DNA from: DASQMT01 sp963827335
Lineage (GTDB): Bacteria > Actinomycetota > Thermoleophilia > Solirubrobacterales > Solirubrobacteraceae
DNA: 64,000 nt
Assembly: GCA_963827335.1 (NCBI GenBank)
Contig: CAWHAP010000007.1
Coordinates: 124,001-188,000, forward strand
Reading direction: 5' to 3'
Shown: in pieces, positions 41,873 through 50,918 of the stretch
Layout of the letters: each line of letters starts with the position of its first letter
Position numbering within the stretch: position 1 is the first letter of the stretch
Notes under the pieces: generated by a model
Databases searched by the model: none
The model's input: the letters and a program-made list of their open reading frames with translations, nothing else
What the model was told of the DNA's origin: nothing
Position numbers and translations under genes: made by a program

Positions 41873-44164
41873 TCAGCTCGCGTCGAAGGCGAGCATGCGG
41901 CCCATCAGCTCCGCCGCGCCGAGCTTGGAGAGCGGCTCGTTGAGGTTGCCGCACTTCGGCGACTGCACGCACGACGGGCAGCCCTTCTCGCACGGGCACT
42001 CGCCGATCAGCCGGTGCGCGTCGTCGACGAGCGCGTCGAAGGCGAGGAACCCCCGCCGCGTGATGCCGATCCCGCCCGGGTGGCCGTCGTAGATGAAGAT
42101 CGTCGGCCGCCCGGTCTGCGGGTGGTAGTTCGTGGAGAGCCCGCCGATGTCCCAGCGGTCGCACATGGCCAGCAGCGGGAGCACGGCGATCTGGGCGTGC
42201 TCGGCGGCGTGCAGCGACCCGAGCAGCGCGTCGAGCGGCAGGTCGGCGGCCACCACCGCCTCCGGCAGCTCGTACCAGAGCGCCTGCGTCGAGAACGAGG
42301 TCTGCGGCAGGTCGAGCGCGACGAGGTCGAGCACCTCGTGGTCGGCGAGCCGCCGCGTCTGGTAGGCGACGACCTGCTCCGTCACGACCACGGTGCCGAA
42401 CGACAACGTCACGCCGAGCCACTCGCGGCGGTCGTCGAGCCGCTCGATGTACATGTCGGTCTCGCGCTTGGCCTGCGTGTACCAGTCGCCCTCGAACGGC
42501 CGCACGAGCGCGCGCCGCGTCGCCAGGTCGAGCTGCTCGACCTCGTACGCGCGGCCGCCGTGCAGGTACACCGCGCCCTCGTGCGTCGTGGTGAAGGCCC
42601 GGCCCGCGTCGACGGTCCCGAGCAGCTCGCCCGAGGCGAGCTCGACGATCGCGAACCCGTCGCGGCCCGTCGAGCGCAGCGACACGGCCCCGGCCGGGTA
42701 CTCGCCCGCGTGGCGCGGGACGTACGTGCCGCCGGGCCGGCGGCGCAGCGCGCCCGCAGCCTCGAGCCGCTCCGCGGTCAGCGGGAGCGTGGGGCCGAAC
42801 CACTCCTCGTCGCCCGGCGCGATCGGGCCCTCGTGCGCGGCGCACAGCACGTGCGCGGCGTGGATCTGCTCGTTCTCGGGATCGAGGATCGCCGCCTCGA
42901 CCGGCCGGTCGAGGAACTCGTCGGGATGGCGGCAGAAGAACTGGTCGAGCGCATCCTCCCCGGCGACGTAGACGGCGAGCCCGCGCCCGCGCCGGCCGGC
43001 CCGTCCCCACATCTGCCGCAGCGAGGCGACCGTGCCCGGGAAGGTCACGCAGATCGCCGCGTCGAGCGCCCCGATGTCGATGCCGAGCTCCAGCGCGTCG
43101 GTGGAGACGATGCCGAGCAGCTGGCCGTCGAGGAGCCGCTGCTCGAGCTCGCGCCGCTGCTGCGGCGTGTAGCCGGCCCGGTAGGGGGCGATCCGCTCCG
43201 CGAGCTCGGGGCGACCCCGGTCCTCGAGCGCGAGCTGCGCGAACTTCGCCATCAGCTCGACCGCCTTGCGCGACTTCATGAAGACGATCGTCCGCGCCCC
43301 CTCGCTGACGAGCTCGGCGAGCAGGTCGGCGGCCTCGGCGAGCGCCGAGCGGCGGGTCGCCAGCTGCTCGTCGGTGATCGGCGGGTTCCACATCGCGATC
43401 GTCTTCCTGGCGCCCGGCGAGCCGTCCCGGTCGATCACCGTGATGTCGTCGAGGCCGGTCAGGCGCTCGGCGAGCTCGCCCGGGTTGGCCACCGTCGCGC
43501 TCGCCAGCAGGAAGCGCGGCTCCGTGCCGTAGGCGGCGGCGATCCGGCGGAGCCGCCGCAGCACGTTGGCGACGTGGGAGCCGAACACGCCGCGGTAGAC
43601 GTGCGCCTCGTCGACCACGACCACGGCGAGGTTCGCGAACACGTCCGCCCATGCGCGGTGGTTGGGCAGCACGCCGAGGTGGAGCATGTCCGGGTTCGTG
43701 AGGATCACGTTCGCGCGGCGGCGGATCTGCGTGCGCTGCTCGCGCGGCGTGTCGCCGTCGTAGATCGCCGGCCGCGCGCGCTCCACCCCGAGCGCGTGCA
43801 GCGCGCGTGCCTGGTCCTGGGCGAGCGCCTTCGTGGGATACAGGTAGAGGGCACGGGCGCGCGCGTCGCGGCAGAGCGTGTCGAGCGTCGGGAGCTGGAA
43901 GCAGAGCGACTTGCCGCTCGCCGTGCCCGTGGTGACGATCGTCGGACCCGCCCACGCGGCGTGCAGCGCCTCGGCCTGGTGCGACCAGAGCTGCTCCACG
44001 CCGCGCGCGCGCAGCGCCGCGGCGACGTCGGCATGCAGCTCCTCGGGCAGCGCGACGGCGCGCGCCGCCCGCCGGTGCTGGGCGCTCTGCATGACGAGCC
44101 GCTCGTCCTCGCGGCCCGCGGCGAGCAGCGCGTCCCAGGGCTCGATGTCGCGGACGACGGCCAT
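41873..44164 (-). CDS. DEAH-box helicase with C-terminal Zn/MZB (DUF1998) domain, MrfA/YprA-like
   Basis: 763 aa from ATG 44164. Superfamily 2 helicase: Walker A TGTASGKSLCFQLPT (about 75), YLYPTKALAQDQ (Ia), NPDMLH (Ib), VVVDEAHVYRG (II), FLLASATVANP (III), TIVFMKSRKAVE (IV), VSTDALELGIDIG (V), QMWGRAGRRGRG (VI). C-terminal domain ends with four Cys in ECPCEKGCPSCVQSPKCG, the metal site of MrfA-type proteins, preceded by YDGHPGGIGI. MrfA in Bacillus repairs mitomycin-type DNA damage; the same role is likely here. Not part of an obvious operon. Confidence 0.9.
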   Translation of the reverse strand: MAVVRDIEPWDALLAAGREDERLVMQSAQHRRAARAVALPEELHADVAAALRARGVEQLWSHQAEALHAAWAGPTIVTTGTASGKSLCFQLPTLDTLCRDARARALYLYPTKALAQDQARALHALGVERARPAIYDGDTPREQRTQIRRRANVILTNPDMLHLGVLPNHRAWADVFANLAVVVVDEAHVYRGVFGSHVANVLRRLRRIAAAYGTEPRFLLASATVANPGELAERLTGLDDITVIDRDGSPGARKTIAMWNPPITDEQLATRRSALAEAADLLAELVSEGARTIVFMKSRKAVELMAKFAQLALEDRGRPELAERIAPYRAGYTPQQRRELEQRLLDGQLLGIVSTDALELGIDIGALDAAICVTFPGTVASLRQMWGRAGRRGRGLAVYVAGEDALDQFFCRHPDEFLDRPVEAAILDPENEQIHAAHVLCAAHEGPIAPGDEEWFGPTLPLTAERLEAAGALRRRPGGTYVPRHAGEYPAGAVSLRSTGRDGFAIVELASGELLGTVDAGRAFTTTHEGAVYLHGGRAYEVEQLDLATRRALVRPFEGDWYTQAKRETDMYIERLDDRREWLGVTLSFGTVVVTEQVVAYQTRRLADHEVLDLVALDLPQTSFSTQALWYELPEAVVAADLPLDALLGSLHAAEHAQIAVLPLLAMCDRWDIGGLSTNYHPQTGRPTIFIYDGHPGGIGITRRGFLAFDALVDDAHRLIGECPCEKGCPSCVQSPKCGNLNEPLSKLGAAELMGRMLAFDAS

Positions 44165-44190
44165 CCGCGATGGAGACTAGAGCGGCCGCG

Positions 44191-44685
44191 TCAGGCCACT
44201 TCGGAACGTGGGCGCAGCTCCTCGGCGTAGGAGACCGAGTGGCGGCGCAGCTCCCCGCTCTCCGCGACCTCGTAGGCGCCCATCCGCCACAGCGGCGGGG
44301 AGTACGCGTGGATCGTGACGGCGGGCACGTCGCCCGCGTGGAGCACGCGGTGGATGTCGGAGGCGCTGAACGTGAACGACGCGCCGGCCGCGGCCACCCG
44401 GCTCACCGTGCCGCCCCCGAGCACGAGCCGGTCCTCGCGCACCGCGCCGGACACGACGCCGACCGCGCCGCCGGAGCGGTCGTGGTCGTGGAAGCCGGTG
44501 TCGTGGTCCTCCATCCAGCAGATCATCCAGACCGCGACGTGGTCGTCGCGCAGGAGCAGCTCGTAGGTGCGCTGCCCGGGATCGTGGTCGACGAGATGGG
44601 CCCAGTCCTCGGGCCGCGCCATGAGCTCGCGGACGAACGCCTCGAGCTCCTCGGCGGTGAGATCGCGGTCGTGGGAGGTCGTCAT
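44191..44685 (-). CDS. Cysteine dioxygenase-like cupin
   Basis: 164 aa from ATG 44685 behind GGAGG. Small thiol dioxygenase fold: iron ligands H-x-H in HDTGFHDHDRSGGAVGVVSG (about residues 75-80) and the third His in FSASDIHRVLHAGD (about 125). Arg/Tyr residues of cysteine dioxygenases appear in LRDDHVAVWMICW and HAYSPPLWRMGAYEV. It would oxidise a thiol such as cysteine to its sulfinic acid. An AT-rich inverted repeat (44704-44719) overlaps its promoter region. Ends 27 bp before the helicase start on the same strand. Confidence 0.85.
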   Translation of the reverse strand: MTTSHDRDLTAEELEAFVRELMARPEDWAHLVDHDPGQRTYELLLRDDHVAVWMICWMEDHDTGFHDHDRSGGAVGVVSGAVREDRLVLGGGTVSRVAAAGASFTFSASDIHRVLHAGDVPAVTIHAYSPPLWRMGAYEVAESGELRRHSVSYAEELRPRSEVA

Positions 44686-44703
44686 CGCCTCCGTATAGTA
44701 CAC

Positions 44704-44719
44704 AAACTCTATTGAGTTT
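44704..44719. promoter_or_regulatory. Inverted repeat in the promoter of the cysteine-dioxygenase-like gene
   Basis: AAACTC-TATT-GAGTTT: perfect 6-bp arms, 4-bp spacer. TACTAT (minus strand, 44700-44695) just downstream can serve as -10, so a protein bound here would overlap the -35 position. It begins immediately beyond the stop of the VWA gene at 44718. Confidence 0.5.
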
Positions 44720-45695
44720 ACGAAGGAAGCCGGCCGAACCACACGAGCGACAGCGCGCCGCCCACCAGCAGGAGCACGAAGCCGCCGCCCGCGAACGCGA
44801 CGGTGATCTCGCGCTGCTCCGGCCGCGACGTGAGCCGCGTGCCGATGCGGCTGTAGATCTGCTCGGCGTCCTTCGTGCTGACGGCCTCGAAGAACCGCCC
44901 GCCGGTGACGGTCGCGATGTCGCGCAGCGTCTCCTTGTCCGGAGGCACGGGGATGCGCTGGGTGAAGCCGAACGGATCGCGCTGCACGACCTCTCCGCTG
45001 TCGGTGCCGAGCGCGATCGCGTAGATCGGGATGCGCGCCTCCTTGGCCTGCTGCGCGACCTCCAGCGGGTTCGCGACGCCGAGCGTGTTCTTCCCGTCGG
45101 AGAGCAGCACGATGATCGCCGGGAGCTTGCGCGTGCCCTTGCCGTCCTGGGTCGGCACCGGCGTCTGCGCCGCGGCGAGCCCGCGCGCGAGGCCGTCGCC
45201 CATCGCCGTGCCGCCGTCGGCGACCATGCGCTCGAGCGCGCCCGTGACCGCGCCCCGGTCCGTCGTCGGCGCGACGATCTGCTGCGCGTAGTCCGAGAAC
45301 GTCACGAGCCCGAGGCGGAAGTTGTCGGGCGTCTTGTCGAGCAGGGTCTTGGCCGACTCCACGGACGCGGTCAGCCGGTCCGGCTCGACGTCCTCGGCGC
45401 GCATCGAGCCGGAGACGTCGTTGACCAGCACCACCGTCGCGGCCCGCTGCGGGGCGGCGACGCTGCGCTGCGGCCGCGCGATGGCGAAGATGAGCGCCGC
45501 GGCCGCCAGCAGCAGCAGCGTGGCCGGCACGTGCCGGCGCCATCCGGGCCGCCCGGTCATCAGGCCGGGGAGCAGCGCCGGGTTGCCGAACGCCGCGGCC
45601 TCGCGCCTGCGCCGGTGCTGGATCGACGCGTACGTGAGCACGGCCACGGGCAGGAGGGCGAGGCCGAGCAGGACGGCGGGCTCGCGGAACGTCAC
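44718..45695 (-). CDS. VWA-domain membrane protein (BatA/BatB-like), second of operon
   Basis: 325 aa. Two N-terminal helices (VLLGLALLPVAVLTYAS; LLLLAAAALIFAIA), a von Willebrand A domain, and a C-terminal helix (GGGFVLLLVGGALSLVWFG). Complete MIDAS: D-x-S-x-S in LVNDVSGSM (about 95), Thr in DGGTAMGDG (about 165), Asp in IIVLLSDGKN (about 200). Last gene of a MoxR-VWA-DUF58-VWA operon, overlapping the DUF58 gene by 4 bp. Such clusters assemble or activate periplasmic or membrane complexes with the MoxR ATPase. Confidence 0.92.
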   Translation of the reverse strand: MTFREPAVLLGLALLPVAVLTYASIQHRRRREAAAFGNPALLPGLMTGRPGWRRHVPATLLLLAAAALIFAIARPQRSVAAPQRAATVVLVNDVSGSMRAEDVEPDRLTASVESAKTLLDKTPDNFRLGLVTFSDYAQQIVAPTTDRGAVTGALERMVADGGTAMGDGLARGLAAAQTPVPTQDGKGTRKLPAIIVLLSDGKNTLGVANPLEVAQQAKEARIPIYAIALGTDSGEVVQRDPFGFTQRIPVPPDKETLRDIATVTGGRFFEAVSTKDAEQIYSRIGTRLTSRPEQREITVAFAGGGFVLLLVGGALSLVWFGRLPS

Positions 45696-46696
45696 CGCGC
45701 CGACTCCTCCGGACGCGGCTGGGCGGCCGCGGCCCGGCCCGGGCCGCCGGCGGTCATCGCGCCGCGCCGCATCCGGTCGGCGCGCCGCAGGTGCGCGGCG
45801 AGGTCGTGCAGCCAGTCGCCGTCCGTCGACAGGACGAGGTGGTCGGCGCCCGCGCGCCGCAGGGCGGCCGCGACCTCCGCCCGGTCCTCGGCGGCGGCCG
45901 CCTTGAAGCGGGCGCGGACCTTGCGGCGGCTCGTGTTGACGACGATCTGCCGGCCCGTCTCGGGGTCGACCATCCAGACGTCGCCGGCCGCCGGCAGCTC
46001 GAGCTCGCGCGGGTCGCGCACCTCTATCGCCAGCACGCCGTGGCGCGCGCGCAGGGAGCGCAGGCCGTGCTCCCAGTTGCGCGGGCCGCGGAAGTCGGAC
46101 ACCACGACCACGAGCCCGCGCGCGCGGGCGAGCGCGGCGAGCTGGTCGGTCGCGGCGCCCAGCGAGGTCGCCCCGCTGCCGTCGGCGCCCGGCTCCGCGC
46201 GCAGCTCGGCGAGCAGGCCGAGCAGCCCGAGGCGGCCCTGGCGCGGGCGCAGCACGCGCGGCTCGGGGCCGCCGAAGGCGATGACGCCGAGCCGGTTGCC
46301 GCGCCGCGTGGCGACGTGGCCGACGGCGAGGCTCACGCCCTCCGCGACGTCGGCCTTGCGCCGCAGCGCGGTGCCGAAGGCCATCGACGGCGAGACGTCG
46401 AGCACGAGCCAGGCGGTCATCGCGCGCTCGCCGACGTGCACGCGCACGTGCGGCTCGCGCATCCGCGCGGTGACGTTCCAGTCGATGTAGCGCACGTCGT
46501 CGCCCGGCTGGTAGGGGCGGATCAGGGCCAGCTCCGTGCCCGCGCCGACCTGGGGCGTGACGAAGTCCCCGGGCACGAGCGACTGGATCCGGCGCATGAC
46601 GGCCAGGTCGAGCGAGCGCAGGACCGCGTCGGGGACCGGCCCGGGTCCCGGCTTGTCGGGCGTGCGCTGGGGCTGGGCCGGCAGGCCGCGGCTCAC
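45692..46696 (-). CDS. DUF58-domain protein
   Basis: 334 aa. DUF58 signature QVGAGTELALIRPYQPGDDV then RYIDWNVTARMREPHVRVHV (about residues 45-90), followed by a VWA-like half with LVLDVSPSMAFGT and VVVVSDFRGPRNWEHG. Soluble cytoplasmic protein. It probably works with MoxR and both VWA proteins; 4-bp overlaps on both sides imply coupled translation. Confidence 0.92.
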   Translation of the reverse strand: MSRGLPAQPQRTPDKPGPGPVPDAVLRSLDLAVMRRIQSLVPGDFVTPQVGAGTELALIRPYQPGDDVRYIDWNVTARMREPHVRVHVGERAMTAWLVLDVSPSMAFGTALRRKADVAEGVSLAVGHVATRRGNRLGVIAFGGPEPRVLRPRQGRLGLLGLLAELRAEPGADGSGATSLGAATDQLAALARARGLVVVVSDFRGPRNWEHGLRSLRARHGVLAIEVRDPRELELPAAGDVWMVDPETGRQIVVNTSRRKVRARFKAAAAEDRAEVAAALRRAGADHLVLSTDGDWLHDLAAHLRRADRMRRGAMTAGGPGRAAAAQPRPEESAR

Positions 46697-47643
46697 GGCA
46701 GCCGCCCGGTCCGCAGCAGCCCGGTGACGAGCCCGGCCAGCAGCAGCGCGAGCGCGCCGCCGGCGAACGCCGCCGTCACCTCCTGCTTCTCCTTGCGCGT
46801 GGCCAGCCCGCGCCCCAGGTTCGCGTACACGGCCTCCAGGTCGCGCGTCGTCGGCGCGGTGAACGAGCGCCCGCCCGTGGTGCGCGCGATCGCGTCCAGC
46901 GTGGCCGTGTCGGGCGGGACCGGGCTCATCGTCCCGTCCTTCTGGCGCAGCGTCCCGTTCTGCGTGCCGAGCGCGACGGCGTAGATCGGGATCTTGAAGC
47001 GCTTGGCCACCGCCGCCACCGCGCGCGGGTCCTCGCCCTTCGTGCTCGCCCCGTCGGAGAGCAGGACGATCGCGCCCGGGAGCCGCTGCGGCCGGCCGTC
47101 GGTGCCCACGACCGGGGTGCGGATCGCGTTGATCCCGAGCCGCAGCCCGTCCCCCATCGCGGTGCCGCCCTGCACCTTCAGGCCGTCGAGCGCGCGCAGG
47201 ACCTGGGCGCGGTCGGTCGTCGGCTCGGACACCTGCTCGGCGCGCGTGTTGAACGAGACCACGCCGAGCCGGAACTCCTCCGGCAGCGACGTGACCAGCG
47301 TCCGCGCCGCGTCGCGCGCCGCGCTCAGGCGGTCGGGCTTGACGTCGGTCGCCTGCATCGAGCCCGACGTATCGTGCACCAGCATCACGGTGCCCTGGCG
47401 CTGCTCGACGGCGACCGTGCGCTCCGGTCGCCCGAGGGCGAGGCCGAGCGCGGCGAGCGCGAGCAGCGCGAACAGGGCCGGCACGTGGCGTCCGCGCGCC
47501 CGGCCCGCGACGCCCGCCAGGATGTCCACCGCCGGATAGCGGATCGCGTAGCGGCGGCGCCGGCGCTGCGCGAGCAGGTACGCCGCGAGCGCGAGCGGGA
47601 CGAGGGCGAGCCCGGCGAGCAGCAGCGGCTCGCGGAAGCTCAT
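46693..47643 (-). CDS. VWA-domain membrane protein (BatA-like), first of operon
   Basis: 316 aa, similar to the other VWA protein: N-terminal helices (LLLAGLALVPLALAAYLLA; LFALLALAALGLALG), VWA with MIDAS residues in LVHDTSGSMQATDV (about 90), QGGTAMGDGLRLG (about 155) and IVLLSDGAS (about 193), and a C-terminal helix. About 40% alike to the second by eye, so an old duplication. Overlaps MoxR and DUF58 genes by 4 bp each. Confidence 0.92.
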   Translation of the reverse strand: MSFREPLLLAGLALVPLALAAYLLAQRRRRRYAIRYPAVDILAGVAGRARGRHVPALFALLALAALGLALGRPERTVAVEQRQGTVMLVHDTSGSMQATDVKPDRLSAARDAARTLVTSLPEEFRLGVVSFNTRAEQVSEPTTDRAQVLRALDGLKVQGGTAMGDGLRLGINAIRTPVVGTDGRPQRLPGAIVLLSDGASTKGEDPRAVAAVAKRFKIPIYAVALGTQNGTLRQKDGTMSPVPPDTATLDAIARTTGGRSFTAPTTRDLEAVYANLGRGLATRKEKQEVTAAFAGGALALLLAGLVTGLLRTGRLP

Positions 47644-48680
47644 CGCCGCGGGGTACCGCCGTCCTCGGCCAGTTCGATGCGCGGCACCGGCACCTGCTCG
47701 AGCACGTCGTCGAGCACGCGGTCGGCGTCCACGCCGGCGGCGAGGGCCTCGTAGGTCAGCACGATGCGGTGGCGCAGCACGTCGCGCGCGAGGTCGCGCA
47801 CGTCCGTCGGCAGCACGTAGTCGCGGCCGCGCAGCAGCGCGAGCGCCCGCCCGGCGTGGACGAGGTTGATCGACCCGCGGGGCGACGCCCCGAACTCGAC
47901 CCAGCCGTGCCGCGGCTCGCCCGGCTCGGACTCGCGCGTCGCCGTCGTCAGGGCGACGGCGTACTCCATCACGCGCCGGTCGACGTAGACGGCCTGCGCG
48001 GCGGCCTGGTGGCGGGAGAGCGCGGCCGGCGAGAGCACCTCGCGCGCCTGCGCGCCGCCGTCGAGCGAGCGCTCGACGACCGCGACCTCGTCGCGGGCGG
48101 CCGGGTAGTCGACCACGAGCTTGAACATGAAGCGGTCGACCTGGGCCTCGGGGAGCGGGTAGGTGCCCTCGGACTCGATCGGGTTCTGGGTCGCGAGCAC
48201 GAGGAACGGGGCGGGCACGCGGTGGGTCTCGTGCCCGATCGTGACCTGGCGCTCCTGCATCACCTCGAGCAGCGCCGACTGCACCTTGGCCGGTGCGCGG
48301 TTGATCTCGTCCGCGAGCAGGAAGTTGCAGAACACCGGGCCGAGCTCGGTGTCGAACCCGCCCGTGTCGGCCCGGTAGATGCGCGTGCCCACCAGGTCGG
48401 CGGGCACGAGGTCGGGGGTGAACTGGAGGCGCTTGAACGAGCCGCCGAGCACGTCGGCGACCGTCTTGACGGTCAGGGTCTTGGCCAGCCCGGGGACGCC
48501 CTCGAGCAGCACGTGGCCGCCGGCCAGCAGGGCGACGAGCAGGCGCTCGAGCATCCCCTCCTGGCCGACGATCACCCGCTTGACCTCGAACAGCGCGCTC
48601 TCGAGCGCCGCGTGGGCCTCGCGCGCGGGGTCCTCCTCGCGGCCCTCGAGCGCCCGCAGGCGGAGGTCCTCAGTGCTCAC
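47640..48680 (-). CDS. MoxR-family AAA+ ATPase
   Basis: 346 aa. AAA+ chaperone of the MoxR group. Walker A LEGVPGLAKTLTVKT (about 58), Walker B FLLADEINRAPAKVQSALLE (about 120), sensor 1 LVLATQNPIESEGTYPLPEAQ (about 162), Arg finger in VDRFMFKL, sensor 2 GASPRGSINLVHAGRALA (about 265). First gene of the four-gene operon. Its job is probably to drive maturation of a partner through the VWA proteins. Confidence 0.94.
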   Translation of the reverse strand: MSTEDLRLRALEGREEDPAREAHAALESALFEVKRVIVGQEGMLERLLVALLAGGHVLLEGVPGLAKTLTVKTVADVLGGSFKRLQFTPDLVPADLVGTRIYRADTGGFDTELGPVFCNFLLADEINRAPAKVQSALLEVMQERQVTIGHETHRVPAPFLVLATQNPIESEGTYPLPEAQVDRFMFKLVVDYPAARDEVAVVERSLDGGAQAREVLSPAALSRHQAAAQAVYVDRRVMEYAVALTTATRESEPGEPRHGWVEFGASPRGSINLVHAGRALALLRGRDYVLPTDVRDLARDVLRHRIVLTYEALAAGVDADRVLDDVLEQVPVPRIELAEDGGTPRR

Positions 48681-48723
48681 TCGCTGTCCTACTCCCTGGT
48701 CGACTGCGGGGCCGGCTGCGCGC

Positions 48724-49806
48724 TCATCCCTGCTGGAGCTGGTCCGGGCGCGTGCCGAGCTGCACCACGATCGTACGCTCCTGGCCGCCGCGCTCGACCT
48801 TCAGCTCCACCCGTTCGCCGGGCTTGTGGTCCAGGACGGCGGTCGAGAGGTCCTCGGGCGCCTTGACCTCGGCGCCGCCGACGGAGGTGATGCGATCGCC
48901 CGGGCGGAGCGCTGAGCCGTCGGCCGGGCCGCCGGCCGCGATCGCCGCGACGACGGCGCCGTCGTCGCCCGACGGCGGGGTGGTGGTGGAGACGCCGAGG
49001 TAGGCCCGCTCGATGTCGCCGCCCTTGATCAGCTGGGGCACGATCTCCTTGACGGTGTCGACCGGGACCGCGAAGCCGACGCCGCTGGACTGGCGGGAGG
49101 ACGAGGCGATCTGCGAGTTCACGCCGATCACCTGGCCGGAGGCGTTGAGCAGGGGGCCGCCGGAGTTGCCGGGGTTGATCGCGGCGTCGGTCTGCAGCAC
49201 GCCGGAGATGTTGAAGCCGTTGGGCGAGTCGATGTCGCGGTCCAGGGCGGAGATGATGCCCGTGGTCACCGTGCCGGAGAGGCCGAACGGGCTGCCGATG
49301 GCGATCGCGGCGTCGCCGGGGCGCAGGCCGGCGGACGAGGCGAGCGCGAGCGGCTTGGTCTCCCCCGAGACCTTCTTCGGGTCGACCTGCAGGACCGCGA
49401 GGTCGGTCGAGGGGTCCTTCCCGATCAGCTTGGCCTCGAGCGGCGCGCCCTCCTCGCCGAGGCGGACGGTGAACGTGCTGGAGCCCTCGACGACGTGGTC
49501 GTTGGTGACGACGTGGCCCTGCGCGTCCATCAGGAAGCCCGAGCCGGTGGCGTCGCCGGACTGGATGAAGGCGACGGCGGGGGAGGCCTTGGCGTAGATG
49601 TCGGAGACGCTGCCGGCGGTGCTGGGGGTGTCGGCGATCGCGGTGGTCGGGGTCGCGGTGGCGCGCGGGACCTCGCGCACGACGCGCTCGCCGGGGTCGA
49701 AGACGCCGGCGACGGCGAGCACCGCGACGACGAGGCCGACGGCTGCCGCCCCGAGGAAGGTGAAGAAGACGTTCGAGAGGCGGCTTGACCGGTTCATGGC
49801 ACCCAT
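48724..49806 (-). CDS. Trypsin-like serine protease with PDZ domain (HtrA/DegP family)
   Basis: 360 aa. Single N-terminal membrane anchor (FFTFLGAAAVGLVVAVLAVA), Thr/Pro linker, protease domain with the full triad: His in HVVTNDHVVEGS (about 115), Asp in GKDPSTDLAVLQ (about 146), Ser in AINPGNSGGPLLN (about 227). One PDZ domain (residues about 270-355, AYLGVSTTTP, GSALRPGDRITSVGG). Faces the outside of the membrane for protein quality control. Start 49806 or 49797 (MNRSSRLS). Separate from the MoxR operon by 43 bp. Confidence 0.93.
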   Translation of the reverse strand: MGAMNRSSRLSNVFFTFLGAAAVGLVVAVLAVAGVFDPGERVVREVPRATATPTTAIADTPSTAGSVSDIYAKASPAVAFIQSGDATGSGFLMDAQGHVVTNDHVVEGSSTFTVRLGEEGAPLEAKLIGKDPSTDLAVLQVDPKKVSGETKPLALASSAGLRPGDAAIAIGSPFGLSGTVTTGIISALDRDIDSPNGFNISGVLQTDAAINPGNSGGPLLNASGQVIGVNSQIASSSRQSSGVGFAVPVDTVKEIVPQLIKGGDIERAYLGVSTTTPPSGDDGAVVAAIAAGGPADGSALRPGDRITSVGGAEVKAPEDLSTAVLDHKPGERVELKVERGGQERTIVVQLGTRPDQLQQG

Positions 49807-49884
49807 GGAACCGCGGTCCGGCTAATCGTCCCTAAGTCCCACCTTAGGCGCACGTGAAGGCTTTGCGAGCATCCGGTAAGCGAC

Positions 49885-50901
49885 TCAGATGCTGCCGTCG
49901 GCCAATCCGCGGCCGAGCGTCTCGCCCGCGGCCTCCAGCTCGGCGAGGTCCGTGGCCTCCTGCACCAGCTGCAGGTCGATGATCCGCTTGCCGAAGCCGT
50001 CCAGCCGGTCGGTCCCGACGATCGCGTGCAGCGGCACGCCGGCCTGGCGCGTCCGCGTGCCGATCTCGCCCACGAGCTTGCCCTCGAGCGTCTGCTCGTC
50101 GAGCTTGCCCTCGCCGGTCACCACGGCGCGCGCCGCGCGCATGCGGGCGTCGAAGTCGAGCGCGTCGAGGATGAACGGCGCGCCCGCCTCGAGACGGGCG
50201 CCGAGCGCGGCCCAGAGCCCGCCGCTCAGCCCACCGGCGGCGCCCGTCATCGGCACGCCGCGCGGGTCGCGCGGGAGCGTCGCCGCCAGCTCGTCCAGCC
50301 GCGCCTCGAGCCGCGCCACCATGGCGGGGTCGGCGCCCTTCTGGGGCCCGAAGACCGCCGGGGCGCGCTCGAACGGCGTCCGCACGTCGGTCAGCACCAC
50401 CACCCGGGCGCCGCCGAGCCCGCCGTGGTCCTCGATCGCCGCCAGCGCGCCGGCGCCGCCGTCGGTCGTCGCGGACCCGCCCACGCCGACGAGGATGACC
50501 TGGGCGCCCGCCGCCGCGGCGGCGCAGATGAGCTCGCCCGTGCCGTAGGTGGAGGCGGCCCACGGGTCGCGCTCGTCCTCGGACACGAGCCCGAGGCCGG
50601 AGGCGGCGGCCATCTCGATCACGGCGGTGCCGCCGTCCTCGACGAGCCCGAACTGGCTCTGCACCGGCCGGCCGAGGGGGTCCTGCACCTGGACGCCCAC
50701 GGTCTCTCCGCCGAGCGCCAGCAGGAGCGCCTCCATCGTGCCCTCGCCGCCGTCGGCGACCGGGCAGAGATCGGGCGGCATCAGGCCCGCACGCTCCAGC
50801 CCGCGCCCGATCGCGCCGGCCACCTCGGCGGCGCGGAACGTGCCCTTGAACGAATCGGGCGCGACCAGCACGGGTCGCTCCGGGACGGCCGGCATCGCCA
50901 C
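49885..50901 (-). CDS. Glycerate kinase (GlxK/GarK family)
   Basis: 338 aa, start 50901 or 50895. Phosphorylates D-glycerate with ATP, linking glyoxylate or serine breakdown to glycolysis. Family motifs: VLVAPDSFKGTFRAAEVAGA at the N-terminus, PVADGGEGTMEALLLALGG, GVGGSATTDGGAGALAAI, GAAGGLSGGLWAALGA, VVTGEGKLDEQTLEGKLVGE and the late AIVGTDRL. Length is slightly below the usual 375-380, without internal gaps in the motifs. Alone; divergent from the HxlR regulator. Confidence 0.93.
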   Translation of the reverse strand: MAMPAVPERPVLVAPDSFKGTFRAAEVAGAIGRGLERAGLMPPDLCPVADGGEGTMEALLLALGGETVGVQVQDPLGRPVQSQFGLVEDGGTAVIEMAAASGLGLVSEDERDPWAASTYGTGELICAAAAAGAQVILVGVGGSATTDGGAGALAAIEDHGGLGGARVVVLTDVRTPFERAPAVFGPQKGADPAMVARLEARLDELAATLPRDPRGVPMTGAAGGLSGGLWAALGARLEAGAPFILDALDFDARMRAARAVVTGEGKLDEQTLEGKLVGEIGTRTRQAGVPLHAIVGTDRLDGFGKRIIDLQLVQEATDLAELEAAGETLGRGLADGSI

Positions 50902-50918
50902 ATACTGTCAATCCGGCC

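Noticed and set aside
44718..48680. MoxR-VWA-DUF58-VWA operon as a novel system
   Set aside because: This gene order is widespread in bacteria and is annotated as an ordinary operon.
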